Made by a program: the position numbers and the translations under genes
The notes under the pieces: model-generated
The model's input: the letters and a program-made list of their open reading frames with translations, nothing else
What the model was told of the DNA's origin: nothing
Databases searched by the model: none
Assembly (NCBI RefSeq): GCF_002217925.1
Contig: NZ_BCMF01000001.1
Location: 232,448-296,447, forward strand
Origin: Secundilactobacillus mixtipabuli
Lineage (GTDB): Bacteria; Bacillota; Bacilli; Lactobacillales; Lactobacillaceae
Reading direction: 5' to 3'
Length of the DNA stretch: 64,000 bases
Shown: positions 27,794 through 37,099 of the stretch, one piece after another
How the letters are laid out: each line of letters begins with the position of its first letter
Numbering within the stretch: the first letter of the stretch is position 1

Positions 27794-29992
27794 TTACTGT
27801 CTAGCAATATTGTTATTATCGTTCCCTAAAGTCATGTGCTTGACCCGACTGGCAATTTCAACGTGCCGGCCGTGGACCATTGGCCGCTGGTTTGGGTTAC
27901 CGAGATAACCGCAAGTCCGCTTAACCACGTCACACGTAGCTGGATCAGTGTTACCGCACTTAGGGCATTCGAAACCGCGCGCTGTTGGTTTGAATTCACC
28001 CTTGAAGCCGCACTTGAAGCATTGGTCAATTGGGGTGTTGGTTCCTAAATAACCAATTCGGTCATAGGCATAGTCCCAAACGGCTTCCAAGGCCTTTGGG
28101 TTCTGCTTCAAGTTTGGATATTCGCAATAGTGGATGAAGCCACCAGCACTATATGGCGGGTAGTCCTTTTCAAAATCAATCTTCTCAAATGGAGTTGGTG
28201 CCTTACGAACATCATAATGGAAACTATTCGTATAGTATTCCTTATCCGTAACGTCCTTGACCCGGCCAAACTTCTTAATATCTGCTTGGCAGAAGGTGTT
28301 AGTCAAACTTTCAGCTGGCGTTGCATAAACACTGAAGTGGTAACCGTACTGATTCTCCCAATCTTTGCAGCTATTATAAAGTTTCTTAACCACATCGACG
28401 GTGAATTGTTTAGCTTCAGGATTATGTTCCCAAGTTGGGCCATAGAACACAGTGCCGACTTCGTAAAGGCCAATGTAGCCCAAGGAAACCGTTGCCCGAC
28501 GATTCTTAAATAACTCGTCGACAGAATCCGTTGGCTTCAGCCGTTTACCAAAAGCCCCATATTCATAAAGAATCGGTGCGTTTTGTGGTGTCGCTTGCTT
28601 AGCACGGTTAACCTTAAAGACCAGTGCTTCTTTGCAGATGCCCAGTCGTTCCTTCAAGATAGCCCAGAATTTATCCTTATCACCCTTCGATTCAAGCGCG
28701 ATTCGCGGCAAGTTCAAGGTTACAACACCGAGGTTCATCCGACCGGCGTTAACTTCCTTGCCGTTTTCGTCCTTCCAACCTTGTAAGAAACTGCGGCAGC
28801 CCATTGGTGCTTTGAATGAACCAGTCAGTTCAACGATTTTATCGTACATTAAAACATCGGGGTACATCCGCTTAGTCGCACATTCAACGGCTAATTCCTT
28901 GATATCATAGTTAGGATCTTCTGGCTTCAGGTTTAACCCGCGCTTGATCGTAAAGACCAGCTTAGGGAAGATAGCGGTCCGTTTCTCCTTGCCCAATCCA
29001 GCAATTCGAACGTTCAAAATTGCCTTTTGAATTTCACGTTCAACCCAACTCGTACCAAGTCCAAAACCGAGCGTCGTAAATGGCGTCTGGCCTTGAGAGG
29101 AGTACAACGTGTTGATTTCGTATTCTAACGCTTGCATGGCGTCATCAATATCTTTAATGGTCTTTTGTTTAGCAAATGCTTTTTGACGGTCTTCGCCATC
29201 GATCCACTTCTTAGCATCTACCATGTGTTTGTCATAGTTCTTCAGTGCAAATGGTGCTAACAGCTCGTCGACCCGGTCTGCTGAACAGCCACCGTACTGA
29301 CTAGAAGCAACGTTTGCGATGATCTGTGACATCTGCGCTGTAGCCGTCTGAATGGAGTGAGGCGGTTCAACTTCTGCGTTACCGATTTTGAAACCGTGAT
29401 TAAGCATTTCCTTAAAATCAATCAGGCAGCAGTTCGTCATCGGACTGTATGGCTGGTAGTCCAAATCATGCCAGTGAATATCACCCTTCAAGTGAGCGTT
29501 GGCTACCTTTGGTGGCAGCATTTTAAGTCCCATGGTTCTTGCCACCGTGCCGGCAGTTAAATCACGCTGTGTATTAAAAACGTTACTATCTTTATTGGCA
29601 TTTTCGTTGACCACTGTTTCATCTTTATGTAGCAGTTTTTGAATCGTAAAGTTAATATCAGTGGCTTGATTACGCTTAAGATCTTTTTGGGCACGGTAGT
29701 TAATGTAGGCTTTGGCCCAATCAAGTTGCTGGTGCTCCATTAATTCATGTTCCACAATACTTTGAATTTCGTAAATTTTGACGTTTTCTTTAAAACGACT
29801 GCTGATTTCGGTCAAAACAGCATCCACCACGTCATCAATAGCGTGCTGGTCTTCAGCTGTTAGCTCTGAATCAACCGAAATAGCGGCCCGTTTAATCGCC
29901 CGTTCGATCTTCTTCGTGTCGAACTTGACGGAACGGCCATCTCGTTTCAGAACGGTTAACGTTTCGATTGTTAATTCTTTTGGTTCTTGCAT
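27794..29992 (-). CDS. nrdD: Anaerobic ribonucleoside-triphosphate reductase
   Basis: 732 residues. It reduces ribonucleoside triphosphates to deoxy forms using a glycyl radical. N-terminal ATP-cone (LTVLKRDGRSVKFDTKKIERAI, residues ~10-95) for allosteric control, a ten-stranded barrel with active-site Cys segments (GCSADRVDELL, GCRSFL), a C-terminal zinc site (CFKCGF...CPKCG), and the radical site RTCGYLGNP. Start ATG 29992 has TGGAG upstream; ATG 30007 has none. NrdR boxes lie in its promoter. Confidence 0.96.
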   Translation of the reverse strand: MQEPKELTIETLTVLKRDGRSVKFDTKKIERAIKRAAISVDSELTAEDQHAIDDVVDAVLTEISSRFKENVKIYEIQSIVEHELMEHQQLDWAKAYINYRAQKDLKRNQATDINFTIQKLLHKDETVVNENANKDSNVFNTQRDLTAGTVARTMGLKMLPPKVANAHLKGDIHWHDLDYQPYSPMTNCCLIDFKEMLNHGFKIGNAEVEPPHSIQTATAQMSQIIANVASSQYGGCSADRVDELLAPFALKNYDKHMVDAKKWIDGEDRQKAFAKQKTIKDIDDAMQALEYEINTLYSSQGQTPFTTLGFGLGTSWVEREIQKAILNVRIAGLGKEKRTAIFPKLVFTIKRGLNLKPEDPNYDIKELAVECATKRMYPDVLMYDKIVELTGSFKAPMGCRSFLQGWKDENGKEVNAGRMNLGVVTLNLPRIALESKGDKDKFWAILKERLGICKEALVFKVNRAKQATPQNAPILYEYGAFGKRLKPTDSVDELFKNRRATVSLGYIGLYEVGTVFYGPTWEHNPEAKQFTVDVVKKLYNSCKDWENQYGYHFSVYATPAESLTNTFCQADIKKFGRVKDVTDKEYYTNSFHYDVRKAPTPFEKIDFEKDYPPYSAGGFIHYCEYPNLKQNPKALEAVWDYAYDRIGYLGTNTPIDQCFKCGFKGEFKPTARGFECPKCGNTDPATCDVVKRTCGYLGNPNQRPMVHGRHVEIASRVKHMTLGNDNNNIARQ

Positions 29993-30032
29993 TCTGATCA
30001 ACTCCATATATTGTTACCGAATTAGTGCACAA

Positions 30033-30078
30033 GTACATAATATAGTGTTGAATCCGCATCCGCAACCATATATTGTGT
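30033..30078 (-). promoter_or_regulatory. nrdDG promoter with two NrdR boxes
   Basis: Minus strand boxes ACACAATATATGGTTG (30078-30063) and ACACTATATTATGTAC (30048-30033) fit the NrdR consensus ACACWATATATWGTGT and start 30 bp apart, close to three helical turns. They cover the -35 TTGCGG (30065-30060) and -10 TATTAT (30042-30037; 17 bp spacer). Repression by NrdR-dATP/ATP is expected. Confidence 0.82.
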
Positions 30079-30107
30079 ACAATCGGAAAGAATTTTAAAA
30101 TATGCCT

Positions 30108-30119
30108 ACTATATATAGT
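30108..30119. promoter_or_regulatory. Third NrdR-like box
   Basis: ACTATATATAGT is a perfect palindrome equal to the NrdR core, 30 bp beyond the second box and upstream of the nrdD promoter. A further half-like site (AACAATATATGG) overlaps the nrdD ribosome site near 30004-30015. Confidence 0.5.
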
Positions 30120-30129
30120 GGGCACCATG

Positions 30130-30492
30130 AAAGTATTCTAGAACTATGTCTGGTAACTATTTTTTAAAATCAGGCCTAAATCTAAACTATTAGACGCCCT
30201 TTTACATGTCTAAAACCTTTTTTTTAGTAATATATTTAACATCCATCCATGATATAGTCATCATTTGAAAGCGTCGCATTACTCGACGTTGCCCTATTTA
30301 TACTCGGTCCTTAAAAAATCCTTTACTATTTCAAATATTACAAGGATTCAATTTCTTGTCGCATTGTGACTTATTTTCTTAAATTCAGTGATACGCCAGA
30401 GTAATACCTAGGATGTAAACTCTGTTTTGTTGATTGATATGAATCGACACATTGATGGACCTTACAGGTTTAAATTATAGGAGTGTATATAC
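30130..30492 (+). other. Long leader/promoter region of the LysM gene
   Basis: About 360 bases without a gene. A short stem CAGAG/CTCTG (near 30398-30424) surrounds TACCTAGGATGTAAA. No riboswitch class and no firm promoter boxes were recognised. Long leaders are common before wall-hydrolase genes. Confidence 0.3.
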
Positions 30493-31113
30493 TTGAAAAA
30501 ATTTGTTACTTCAATTTTAGCAACATCCGCAGCAGCTGTCGCATTGTTCTTTGCTGGCGCAACCGGCGCGAGTGCATCTACGACTTACACTGTTAAGTCC
30601 GGTGACTCAGTTTGGGCGATCTCACAGACCTTCCACTCAACGATCAATGCCATCGAGCAAGCCAACCACATCAATAACCACTTGATCTTACCAGGTCAAA
30701 AATTAGTTATTCCTGATGGCTCAACGACTAGCCAAACAACTGCTGCTCAACCAGCAGCTACCAGCCAGTCAACCGCAGCTTACAACGGCCAAACCAACAA
30801 CTACAATGGTTACAAAGCCCAAGCTGCAACAACTAACCAAACCACTAACAACGCTGGCTCAGCTAGCTACTCTGGCAGCAACATGAAGAGCTACGTCTTG
30901 AACCAAATGTCATCACGGACTGGTGTCCCCGCTTCTACTTGGAACGCGATCATCACTCGTGAATCAGGCTGGAATGCCGGTATCCGTAACAGTTCAAGCG
31001 GTGCTTACGGTTTATTCCAAAACATGCACATCAACGGTGGCGATGTTACTGCCCAAGTTAACGCAGCAGTTTCACTTTACCACGCACAAGGTATGGGTGC
31101 CTGGGCTTTATAA
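30493..31113 (+). CDS. Secreted LysM protein with lytic-transglycosylase-like domain
   Basis: 206 residues: signal peptide (residues 1-29, ending GASAST), one LysM domain ([16 protein letters not shown]...LPGQKLVIP, ~30-75) for peptidoglycan binding, an Asn/Gln/Thr/Ala-rich linker, and a C-terminal SLT-like domain ([26 protein letters not shown]; Glu in RESGWN is the likely catalytic acid). This is the layout of aggregation-promoting-factor-like proteins of lactobacilli. Start TTG 30493 with AGGAGTG upstream. Codon use looks that of a highly expressed gene. Confidence 0.88.
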   Translation: MKKFVTSILATSAAAVALFFAGATGASASTTYTVKSGDSVWAISQTFHSTINAIEQANHINNHLILPGQKLVIPDGSTTSQTTAAQPAATSQSTAAYNGQTNNYNGYKAQAATTNQTTNNAGSASYSGSNMKSYVLNQMSSRTGVPASTWNAIITRESGWNAGIRNSSSGAYGLFQNMHINGGDVTAQVNAAVSLYHAQGMGAWAL

Positions 31114-31133
31114 GATAAAACCCAACCCATAAT

Positions 31134-31168
31134 AAAAAACATGACGGCAATTGCCGTCATGTTTTTTT
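31134..31168. terminator. Bidirectional terminator
   Basis: AAAACATGACGGCAATTGCCGTCATGTTTT, a perfect stem, between convergent genes. Confidence 0.9.
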
Positions 31169-31178
31169 GTGGTTTCAA

Positions 31179-32513
31179 TTATTTTTGTGGCATTATTCTC
31201 GCCAAACACCAGCCAACGACTAAGCCGACCAACGCGGGCACTGTCCAGCCAAGCCCCATGCTGAATCCAGGCAGTAAGCGACCTACCGAAAGAATATCGG
31301 CGATCCAGCCATTATGCAGATTTGCTGGCAAAGCATTTAACCCATCCAATATCGCAGGAATCAGTGTAAAAACGGTCACCGATCCAAATAACCAGTGTGA
31401 TTCACCGATCAGCGGCGTGAGTAAACTCATCAATATCAGGGTAATGGCTAAGGGATAGATGAAATATAGCAGCGGTGTGGAAAATAAAAGTAGCCGATCT
31501 AGGCCGATATTGGCGAAAATCAACGGTACGGTACTAGCCAGAATAATTAACGCTGCATAAGGGATCCGCGGAAAAAGTTCCTTGAAGGTATCGCCAAACG
31601 CTGTAATCAGGCCAATAGCCGTTTTTAAGCAAGCTAAAATCACTAAAATAGCTAATAACAGATTCCCAAAATCACCAAAGTAATGGTTAGCCACGTTGGC
31701 TAATACCGGGCCACCATTGGCAGCTCGACTAAATTGTCCCAGTGCATTCCGTCCTAATAGACCTAGCAAACTGTAGATTACCGCCATGAAAATAACCGCG
31801 ATGCTCCCCGCTTGGATAGTATCACGCGCCACCCGAGTGGGTTCTGTCACCCCTAACTCACGAATCGCGTTGACCACAATGATGCCAAACGCTAGTCCTG
31901 CTAGGGCATCCATGGTGGAATAGCCCGCCGTAAATCCCGCTGCAACGGGGGATTTCACATAATCTCCCACGGGAAGCTGACCACTGCCCATTGGCTTAGC
32001 GACTACCATGATCAGAAGGGCTGCTAGTAGAATCAAAAAAGCAGGCGTTAAAAATTTACCCACATAAACCATGATTTTACTGGGCTTTCGGGCAAACCAC
32101 CAAGCTGCCAAAAAGAATAGGATCGAATAAATCAAAAGTCCCCCGCTTCGGTGGTTAGTAGTTACAAATGGATTCAAACCGACTTCAAATGAGATTGATG
32201 CTAGCCGCGGTAACGCAAATAGCGGCCCAATACAGAGATAGAGCAGAATCGTAAACGCATAGGCATAAAACCGATTAACCTTTTGCGATAATTGAAAGAC
32301 CCCATCCGATTTTGTGATACCGATAGCTGCCACCCCTAACAGCGGCAGACCAACGCCAGAAATCAAAAAACCAATCATGGCTGGCCAATAGTGGGTTCCC
32401 GCCTGCTGACCGACAAAAACGGGGAAAATTAAATTACCAGCACCGAAAAAGAGACCAAATAACATCATGCCGATGAAGATCAGGTTACGGGTGCTTAATT
32501 TTTGTGTCGACAT
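31179..32513 (-). CDS. brnQ: Branched-chain amino acid:cation symporter
   Basis: 444 residues with twelve membrane segments, LIVCS family. The N-terminus GMMLFGLFFGAGNLIFPVFVGQQAG is the family signature, and AGFTAGYSTMDALAGLAFG is also typical. It imports Leu, Ile and Val with Na+ or H+. Single gene; one of the long hairpin repeats lies between its start and the amidohydrolase gene. Confidence 0.95.
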   Translation of the reverse strand: MSTQKLSTRNLIFIGMMLFGLFFGAGNLIFPVFVGQQAGTHYWPAMIGFLISGVGLPLLGVAAIGITKSDGVFQLSQKVNRFYAYAFTILLYLCIGPLFALPRLASISFEVGLNPFVTTNHRSGGLLIYSILFFLAAWWFARKPSKIMVYVGKFLTPAFLILLAALLIMVVAKPMGSGQLPVGDYVKSPVAAGFTAGYSTMDALAGLAFGIIVVNAIRELGVTEPTRVARDTIQAGSIAVIFMAVIYSLLGLLGRNALGQFSRAANGGPVLANVANHYFGDFGNLLLAILVILACLKTAIGLITAFGDTFKELFPRIPYAALIILASTVPLIFANIGLDRLLLFSTPLLYFIYPLAITLILMSLLTPLIGESHWLFGSVTVFTLIPAILDGLNALPANLHNGWIADILSVGRLLPGFSMGLGWTVPALVGLVVGWCLARIMPQK

Positions 32514-32620
32514 ATATTTTCACTCCAGTTGATAGCATTCTTTTTCTATTCTACTGTTGTTGGAAAGTTTTAGGGCGTGAAAATGATGAAATTTAGGAGT
32601 TCTCATTAATTTTACATAGC

Positions 32621-32745
32621 TGAAACGCGTTCAAAAGGGCATGCCCCGGCCGTATAAGACGAAAAAACAAGTGCCCAGTCAAAAAACGACTGAGCACTTG
32701 TTTTTTCGTCTTATACTCTGGGGCATGAACGCCCTTTTTCACGCT
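32621..32745 (-). repeat. Long structured hairpin repeat, copy 2 (after the amidohydrolase)
   Basis: Outer arms GGGC/GCCC and ATGCCCC/GGGGCAT; core CCGGCCGTATAA facing TTATACTCTGG; inner stem GACGAAAAAACAAGTGC/GCACTTGTTTTTTCGTC, which embeds a T run and could terminate in both directions. It abuts the TAG stop of the gene at 32746 (TAGAGCG), as copy 1 does with nrdG. Confidence 0.85.
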
Positions 32746-33690
32746 CTACTTCTTTAACAGATCTTCCCCATTCTTCATGAAGATCCGCTGCTTCAAAGCA
32801 TCTGACAGTAAACCGGTTATTTCAAGCTGATTGGATAAATTCAAAACCGCCGGCGTCGGAGTATATGGTGTATCAGAAGCATACAGCAACTTGTTTGAAT
32901 CGATTAACTCCAATAGTGCTGGTAGTTGCTGTGGCAGTACCATACCAGCAACATCAAAGTACTGGTTACTCAGCACGCTCATGATATCCACTTGATTATC
33001 GGTCAAATCGTGGTTCAATGACTGTGCCAAGTTTTGTACCCGGCTAGCTACCAATGGTAATACGGCACCAGCATGAGGAATGATGAACCGGATATTTGGA
33101 TAACGGGTGAAGATGCCGTTTTGCAGCATGTTTAATACCGTCCGAGTCGTATCGAAGAAGAATTCCACGATTGGCGCTGGAATTTCGCTTGTTACTGTTG
33201 GGTCTTCCACACCTGGTGCATTGGGGTGCAAAGCGACCAGTGCATGGTTGTCATCCAGAGCCTGCATGATTGGATCTAAGCGCTTGTCACCCAGGTAAAT
33301 CCCGCGGGAATTAGTTGGCAAAGTAAAGCCGGTGGCATCATCAGCTAACGCAACCTTAATGGCCTTTTGACTGGCAGTAACGTAAGGCAGTGGCAGTGAA
33401 GCGAAAAAGCCGATTTTATCCTTGTATTTTTGGTGTTGCTTAGCAGCGTATTCGTTTACTTCCTGGGCTAATTCAATAGTGCTAGATTCTTCGCCAGTGT
33501 TGATGTGAGGCGACGAAATAGAAATAACGGAATAGTCGATATTCACTTGATCTATGATTGAAAGTGTCGTATCGATCGAGTATTCAGGCGTTGGCACCCC
33601 GTCACCCATGTCATTAAACTGGTCCTTTAAATACTTTTTGTAGCCGGGTGATAGGTAGTGTGCGTGAAAATCAATTTTGTGATAAGTCAT
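32746..33690 (-). CDS. Amidohydrolase family protein (ACMSD-like)
   Basis: 314 residues, metal-dependent TIM barrel. The N-terminal DFHAHYLSPGY is the HxH metal site; HPNAPG, IIPHAGAVLPL and LLYASDTPYTP supply further ligands, including the late catalytic Asp. This matches amidohydrolase_2 members such as ACMSD and gamma-resorcylate decarboxylase, which split off CO2 rather than hydrolyse amides. It forms an operon with the hydrolase gene 14 bases upstream, controlled by a divergent TetR regulator. Substrate unknown, perhaps an aromatic acid. Confidence 0.85.
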   Translation of the reverse strand: MTYHKIDFHAHYLSPGYKKYLKDQFNDMGDGVPTPEYSIDTTLSIIDQVNIDYSVISISSPHINTGEESSTIELAQEVNEYAAKQHQKYKDKIGFFASLPLPYVTASQKAIKVALADDATGFTLPTNSRGIYLGDKRLDPIMQALDDNHALVALHPNAPGVEDPTVTSEIPAPIVEFFFDTTRTVLNMLQNGIFTRYPNIRFIIPHAGAVLPLVASRVQNLAQSLNHDLTDNQVDIMSVLSNQYFDVAGMVLPQQLPALLELIDSNKLLYASDTPYTPTPAVLNLSNQLEITGLLSDALKQRIFMKNGEDLLKK

Positions 33691-33704
33691 TTAAAATGTG
33701 CCTC

Positions 33705-34541
33705 CTATAGTAAAACGGCTTCGAGTGTCGTTGCGAATCCTTCTGGATTTTGAGCATAGCCCAAGTGACCGCCAGGAATGTCATAAATTGGGATGTTCCA
33801 GTAATCAGATAGAAAAGCATTCACATCTTGTGGATAAGAGCCAACTGAATCGGTCCCATTCAGCAAATGAATCCGGTCGCTGTACTTTGCCAACTGGTCA
33901 ATATCAATCTTGCGACTTGTGTATTGACGAATCTCGTACTGAAACCAGAACTTCATCCCAGCAATGGCGGGATCGGTATTCCCCTTTAAGTTGACGGCCG
34001 GCTTACTCATCATTTTGGCGTCTAAACCGCCAATCCGCATAAATTGGCCAAACTTCTTCATCGCTGCGCCCATATCTTCTTCAAAGGCTGATTTCACGAT
34101 GGCGTTATTGTTTTCTTGATCTTGTTTCGCATTTGGCAAGAAACTGTTGATTGGCGGTTCGTGAAAGGCAATTCCCTTAACGATATCTGGATAGTCTTGT
34201 AAAGTCTCCATGGCAACAATTGACCCAGAGCTTGAACCCATGATGTAAACGGGGTCGTTAGGACTTAATTTAGCTGCTAAAGCGGCAACATCAGCGGCAT
34301 CAGTCTTGAGTCGGTAGGTACTATTGATTTCTTCGGCTTCTGCTGGCAGTGGCTCAGTTAGCTTACTATTACCATAGCCACGGCGGTCAAAGGTTACCAC
34401 CGTAAATTTGTGCTGTAAGAATTCAACCGCTCCTTGGAAGATGTTACCTGTACCATTAGCACCTGGGATCAAAATAAGAACTGGGCCGTTACCTTTTACT
34501 TGATAGTCTAATGTTGCACCTTTTTGATTTAATGTTGCCAT
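33705..34541 (-). CDS. Alpha/beta hydrolase
   Basis: 278 residues. Nucleophile elbow GSSSGS (in YIMGSSSGSIVAME), oxyanion segment LILIPGANGTG and the late His in GGHLGYAQNP form the triad frame with an Asp in LNGTDSVG. First gene of an operon with the ACMSD-like enzyme, divergent from a TetR gene with twin operators between them. Probably acts on the same small molecule that inactivates the regulator; identity unknown. Confidence 0.88.
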   Translation of the reverse strand: MATLNQKGATLDYQVKGNGPVLILIPGANGTGNIFQGAVEFLQHKFTVVTFDRRGYGNSKLTEPLPAEAEEINSTYRLKTDAADVAALAAKLSPNDPVYIMGSSSGSIVAMETLQDYPDIVKGIAFHEPPINSFLPNAKQDQENNNAIVKSAFEEDMGAAMKKFGQFMRIGGLDAKMMSKPAVNLKGNTDPAIAGMKFWFQYEIRQYTSRKIDIDQLAKYSDRIHLLNGTDSVGSYPQDVNAFLSDYWNIPIYDIPGGHLGYAQNPEGFATTLEAVLL

Positions 34542-34595
34542 TTTAAAGACTCCCTCGATTGTGATTAAAGCTTGCTGATTAACGTTGTTTAGGAT

Positions 34596-34614
34596 AAACT
34601 CATGGTATGAGTTT
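34596..34614. promoter_or_regulatory. TetR operator 1
   Basis: AAACTCATGGTATGAGTTT: 8 bp perfect arms around GGT, in the gap between the divergent hydrolase and TetR genes. Confidence 0.82.
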
Positions 34615-34633
34615 TAAACTGTAATTGTATTAT

Positions 34634-34652
34634 AAACTCATACCATGAGTTT
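34634..34652. promoter_or_regulatory. TetR operator 2
   Basis: AAACTCATACCATGAGTTT: the same operator in inverted orientation (centre ACC), 38 bp centre to centre from operator 1 and 24 bases before the TetR start codon. Confidence 0.82.
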
Positions 34653-34675
34653 TGCAAATGAGGAGAGAAAAATAA

Positions 34676-35224
34676 ATGAAACGTGGACAATTATCCCGTG
34701 AAATCATCTTGGAAAAAGGGCTGGAAATCGCAAGTGAATCAGGTCTAAACGGCATTACGTATAATGGACTGGCACGTGAAATCGGCATCCGCCCACAATC
34801 AATGTACCGTTATTTAGCCGATATTGCTGCCGTGAAGAGTGGTATTGTAGCGCTATATGTCCAAAAGTTAGTGACCTACCTCGATGGACAGATTAATGGT
34901 TTAACTGGTAAAACTGCCCTGCGGCAATTAGCAATCAATTTTATTCAATTTACCCGATCAGGAATGCCCTTCACTGATATGGTGTGGGGAATTTCTTACT
35001 ATAGTGATGAAACAGAAGTTGCAGAAGCGATGAATCAGTTACGCCAACCAATTAAACAACTCGTTGCTGAAGTCAGTCAGGACAAGCAGCAAGTAACCGC
35101 CAATACCGCCCTCTTTTTAGAATTTGTGGTCGGTCATTTGGCACTTTTGACTGCCAGGAAAGAATCCGGCATTAACCAAACGATTTTTGAGAAGAACGTT
35201 GACCGCATCATTGACCAATTTTAG
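34676..35224 (+). CDS. TetR family repressor
   Basis: 182 residues. N-terminal helix-turn-helix (residues ~8-50: ILEKGLEIASESGLNGITYNGLAREIGIRPQSMYRY), then a TetR_C-type ligand domain resembling the WHG group. GAGGAGAG precedes ATG 34676. It is divergent from the hydrolase/amidohydrolase operon and very probably controls that operon and itself through the two palindromes at 34596 and 34634. Confidence 0.92.
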   Translation: MKRGQLSREIILEKGLEIASESGLNGITYNGLAREIGIRPQSMYRYLADIAAVKSGIVALYVQKLVTYLDGQINGLTGKTALRQLAINFIQFTRSGMPFTDMVWGISYYSDETEVAEAMNQLRQPIKQLVAEVSQDKQQVTANTALFLEFVVGHLALLTARKESGINQTIFEKNVDRIIDQF

Positions 35225-35318
35225 TGAGGGCCACTACTTGAAAACACTAAAAAGCCTATCGTAGAATAGACTTAATGATTTCGTAGAAAATCTAGTTGAA
35301 AGTATGGTGAGTCAAATC

Positions 35319-35840
35319 ATGGCAGATTCAATCATTCAGTTAACGGCCGCGGATGCAGCAGCATTACAAGCAATTAGCCAAGAAACGTTTCAAGATACCC
35401 TTGGTGCCTATAATCTCGATGAAGATATGAATTGGTATATAGATCACGAATTAAGCAAAGAAAGGTTGCAGGAACAGCTGCAAAACGCAAATTCGTTTTT
35501 CTACTTCTTGAAGAAAGATGATCAAATCGTTGGTTATTTAAAATTGAATATTAACGCTGCCCAATCGGTTGATCAAGGTGCTGACGCACTAGAAGTTGAG
35601 CGCATCTATGTCCGGCAGGCTTATAAACGGTTAGGCTACGGCCGGCAGTTAATGGATTACGCCATCAAGCGAGCCTATCAGCTGGATAAAAAGGTCGTCT
35701 GGTTAGGCGTATGGGAATATAACCATGCTGCCCAAAAGTTCTACGCAGCGTTGGGCTTCACCGAGTTTGCAGATCATTTATTCAAACTGGGTAACGCTCG
35801 GCAAAGAGATATATTAATGAAAAAAGTCATCAACAAGTGA
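35319..35840 (+). CDS. GNAT family N-acetyltransferase
   Basis: 173 residues, acetyl-CoA-dependent GNAT fold: VERIYVRQAYKRLGYGRQLMDYAIKRA holds the R/Q-x2-G-x-G/A pyrophosphate loop, and WLGVWEYNHAAQKFYAALGF the C-terminal motif. ATG 35319 is preferred (GGTGAG upstream) over ATG 35304. The sequence resembles PaiA/spermidine-type acetyltransferases, but the substrate is not certain. Confidence 0.9.
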   Translation: MADSIIQLTAADAAALQAISQETFQDTLGAYNLDEDMNWYIDHELSKERLQEQLQNANSFFYFLKKDDQIVGYLKLNINAAQSVDQGADALEVERIYVRQAYKRLGYGRQLMDYAIKRAYQLDKKVVWLGVWEYNHAAQKFYAALGFTEFADHLFKLGNARQRDILMKKVINK

Positions 35841-35971
35841 TAACTGATGTTCAGGGGGCTTGCAAATCCCCATCTACTGAACCACGTTTTAGCTCCATAA
35901 CATCATTCCTCAATCCCTAAACAGTAGTACAATCAAAGATGAAACCATATTTCAAAGGGGATTGATCAGGA

Positions 35972-36850
35972 ATGAAAATTAAAGAAGGCTATATGCCATT
36001 TCATGGCTACAAAACCTACTACCGAATTGTGGGTGAAAAAGCGCCGGGCAAAGCACCATTATTATTAATTCATGGTGGTCCCGGATCTTCTCATAACTAT
36101 TTTGAATTACTAGACGACTACGCTGAAACCGGCCGCCAGCTCATTATGTATGACCAAGTGGGTTGCGGTAAATCTTCATTACCCGAAGACGAAAGCGTCT
36201 ACGTCAAAGAAACTTGGGCAGAGGAATTAATTGTCCTGAGAAAATACTTGCACCTTGACCAGATTCACATGCTGGGACAGTCTTGGGGCGGCATGCTGGA
36301 AATGCTTTATCTAACCCAGTACGATCAAACCGGCGTCAAGAGTGTCATGATTGACGGCTCCCCTGCCTCAATTAAGCTTTGGACGCAAGAACAGCACCGG
36401 CTGATTTCCTACCTGAGTTATGAAGACCGGCAAGCCATTGCAGAAGCTGAGCGGACAGGTAATTTTACCGGTCCTAAGTACCTGGCTGCCAATGATCGCT
36501 ATATGGAACGCTATTGCTGGGATGACCCTGACGAAAATTCGCCAGAACCATTGCGCCGAGAAACTAACGGTAAACGTGCGAGCCTCATTGCGGAAGGCCC
36601 TAACGAATTTACCGAAAATGGGACTATCAGCGACTATGACGTTACCAATGATTTGCATAAGATTCACGTACCTGTATTGGTTACCAATGGGACCGATGAT
36701 CTTTGCACGCCACTGATTGCCAAGTCAGTTTACGACCATATTCCAGGTGCTAAATGGCACTTATTCGCCAACAGCCGTCACTTAGCTTTATTAGATCAGC
36801 ATGATGAATTCATTAAAGTGCTTGATAGTTGGTTAAAGGAAAACGATTAA
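35972..36850 (+). CDS. pip: Proline iminopeptidase family hydrolase
   Basis: 292 residues, peptidase family S33. LLLIHGGPGSSHNYF is the oxyanion region, GQSWGGML the nucleophile elbow, TNGTDDLCTP the Asp and NSRHLALLD the His. Lactobacillar PepI/PepR-type enzymes of this length release N-terminal proline from peptides in the cytoplasm, which fits the peptide uptake genes of this region. Own terminator downstream. Confidence 0.9.
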   Translation: MKIKEGYMPFHGYKTYYRIVGEKAPGKAPLLLIHGGPGSSHNYFELLDDYAETGRQLIMYDQVGCGKSSLPEDESVYVKETWAEELIVLRKYLHLDQIHMLGQSWGGMLEMLYLTQYDQTGVKSVMIDGSPASIKLWTQEQHRLISYLSYEDRQAIAEAERTGNFTGPKYLAANDRYMERYCWDDPDENSPEPLRRETNGKRASLIAEGPNEFTENGTISDYDVTNDLHKIHVPVLVTNGTDDLCTPLIAKSVYDHIPGAKWHLFANSRHLALLDQHDEFIKVLDSWLKEND

Positions 36851-36858
36851 CTGAATTT

Positions 36859-36902
36859 AAAATAGCCTGATGATCACGAAAACGACCATCAGGCTATTTT
36901 TG
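36859..36902 (+). terminator. Terminator after pip
   Basis: AAAATAGCCTGATG pairs with CATCAGGCTATTTTT. Confidence 0.88.
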
Positions 36903-36924
36903 ATAAATGAAGCCAAACAAAAAG

Positions 36925-37080
36925 CTCCGAACTGGGGAGGTTCGAAGCTCTTTAGCGCTGTAATCAATACTCACAAGGTCATCCTTACACGGAAACTAAT
37001 TGGTTATCTATTATGGGGGAAATAACACTTAGTCTATTAAAATTTACAGGGAGAAGTTTAATTTATTCCGCAGGATTTTT
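36925..37080 (-). ncRNA. Candidate C-rich small RNA on the minus strand
   Basis: The minus strand ends in a terminator (36919-36952) with stem GAGCTTCGAA/TTCGGAGCTTTTT whose loop shows CCTCCCC. Upstream in the same direction are CTTCTCCCTG and ATTTCCCCCATAATAG, so three C-rich stretches precede or form the terminator, as in the candidate at 1710-1906. No ORF is present. The 5' end is uncertain; strong hairpins continue to about 37240. Confidence 0.45.
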
Positions 37081-37099
37081 GCGACCCGTTTTTTCAATT

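Noticed and set aside
30130..30480. c-di-AMP (ydaO) riboswitch before the LysM gene
   Set aside because: Long leader before a wall hydrolase raised the idea, but the conserved ydaO motifs could not be found.
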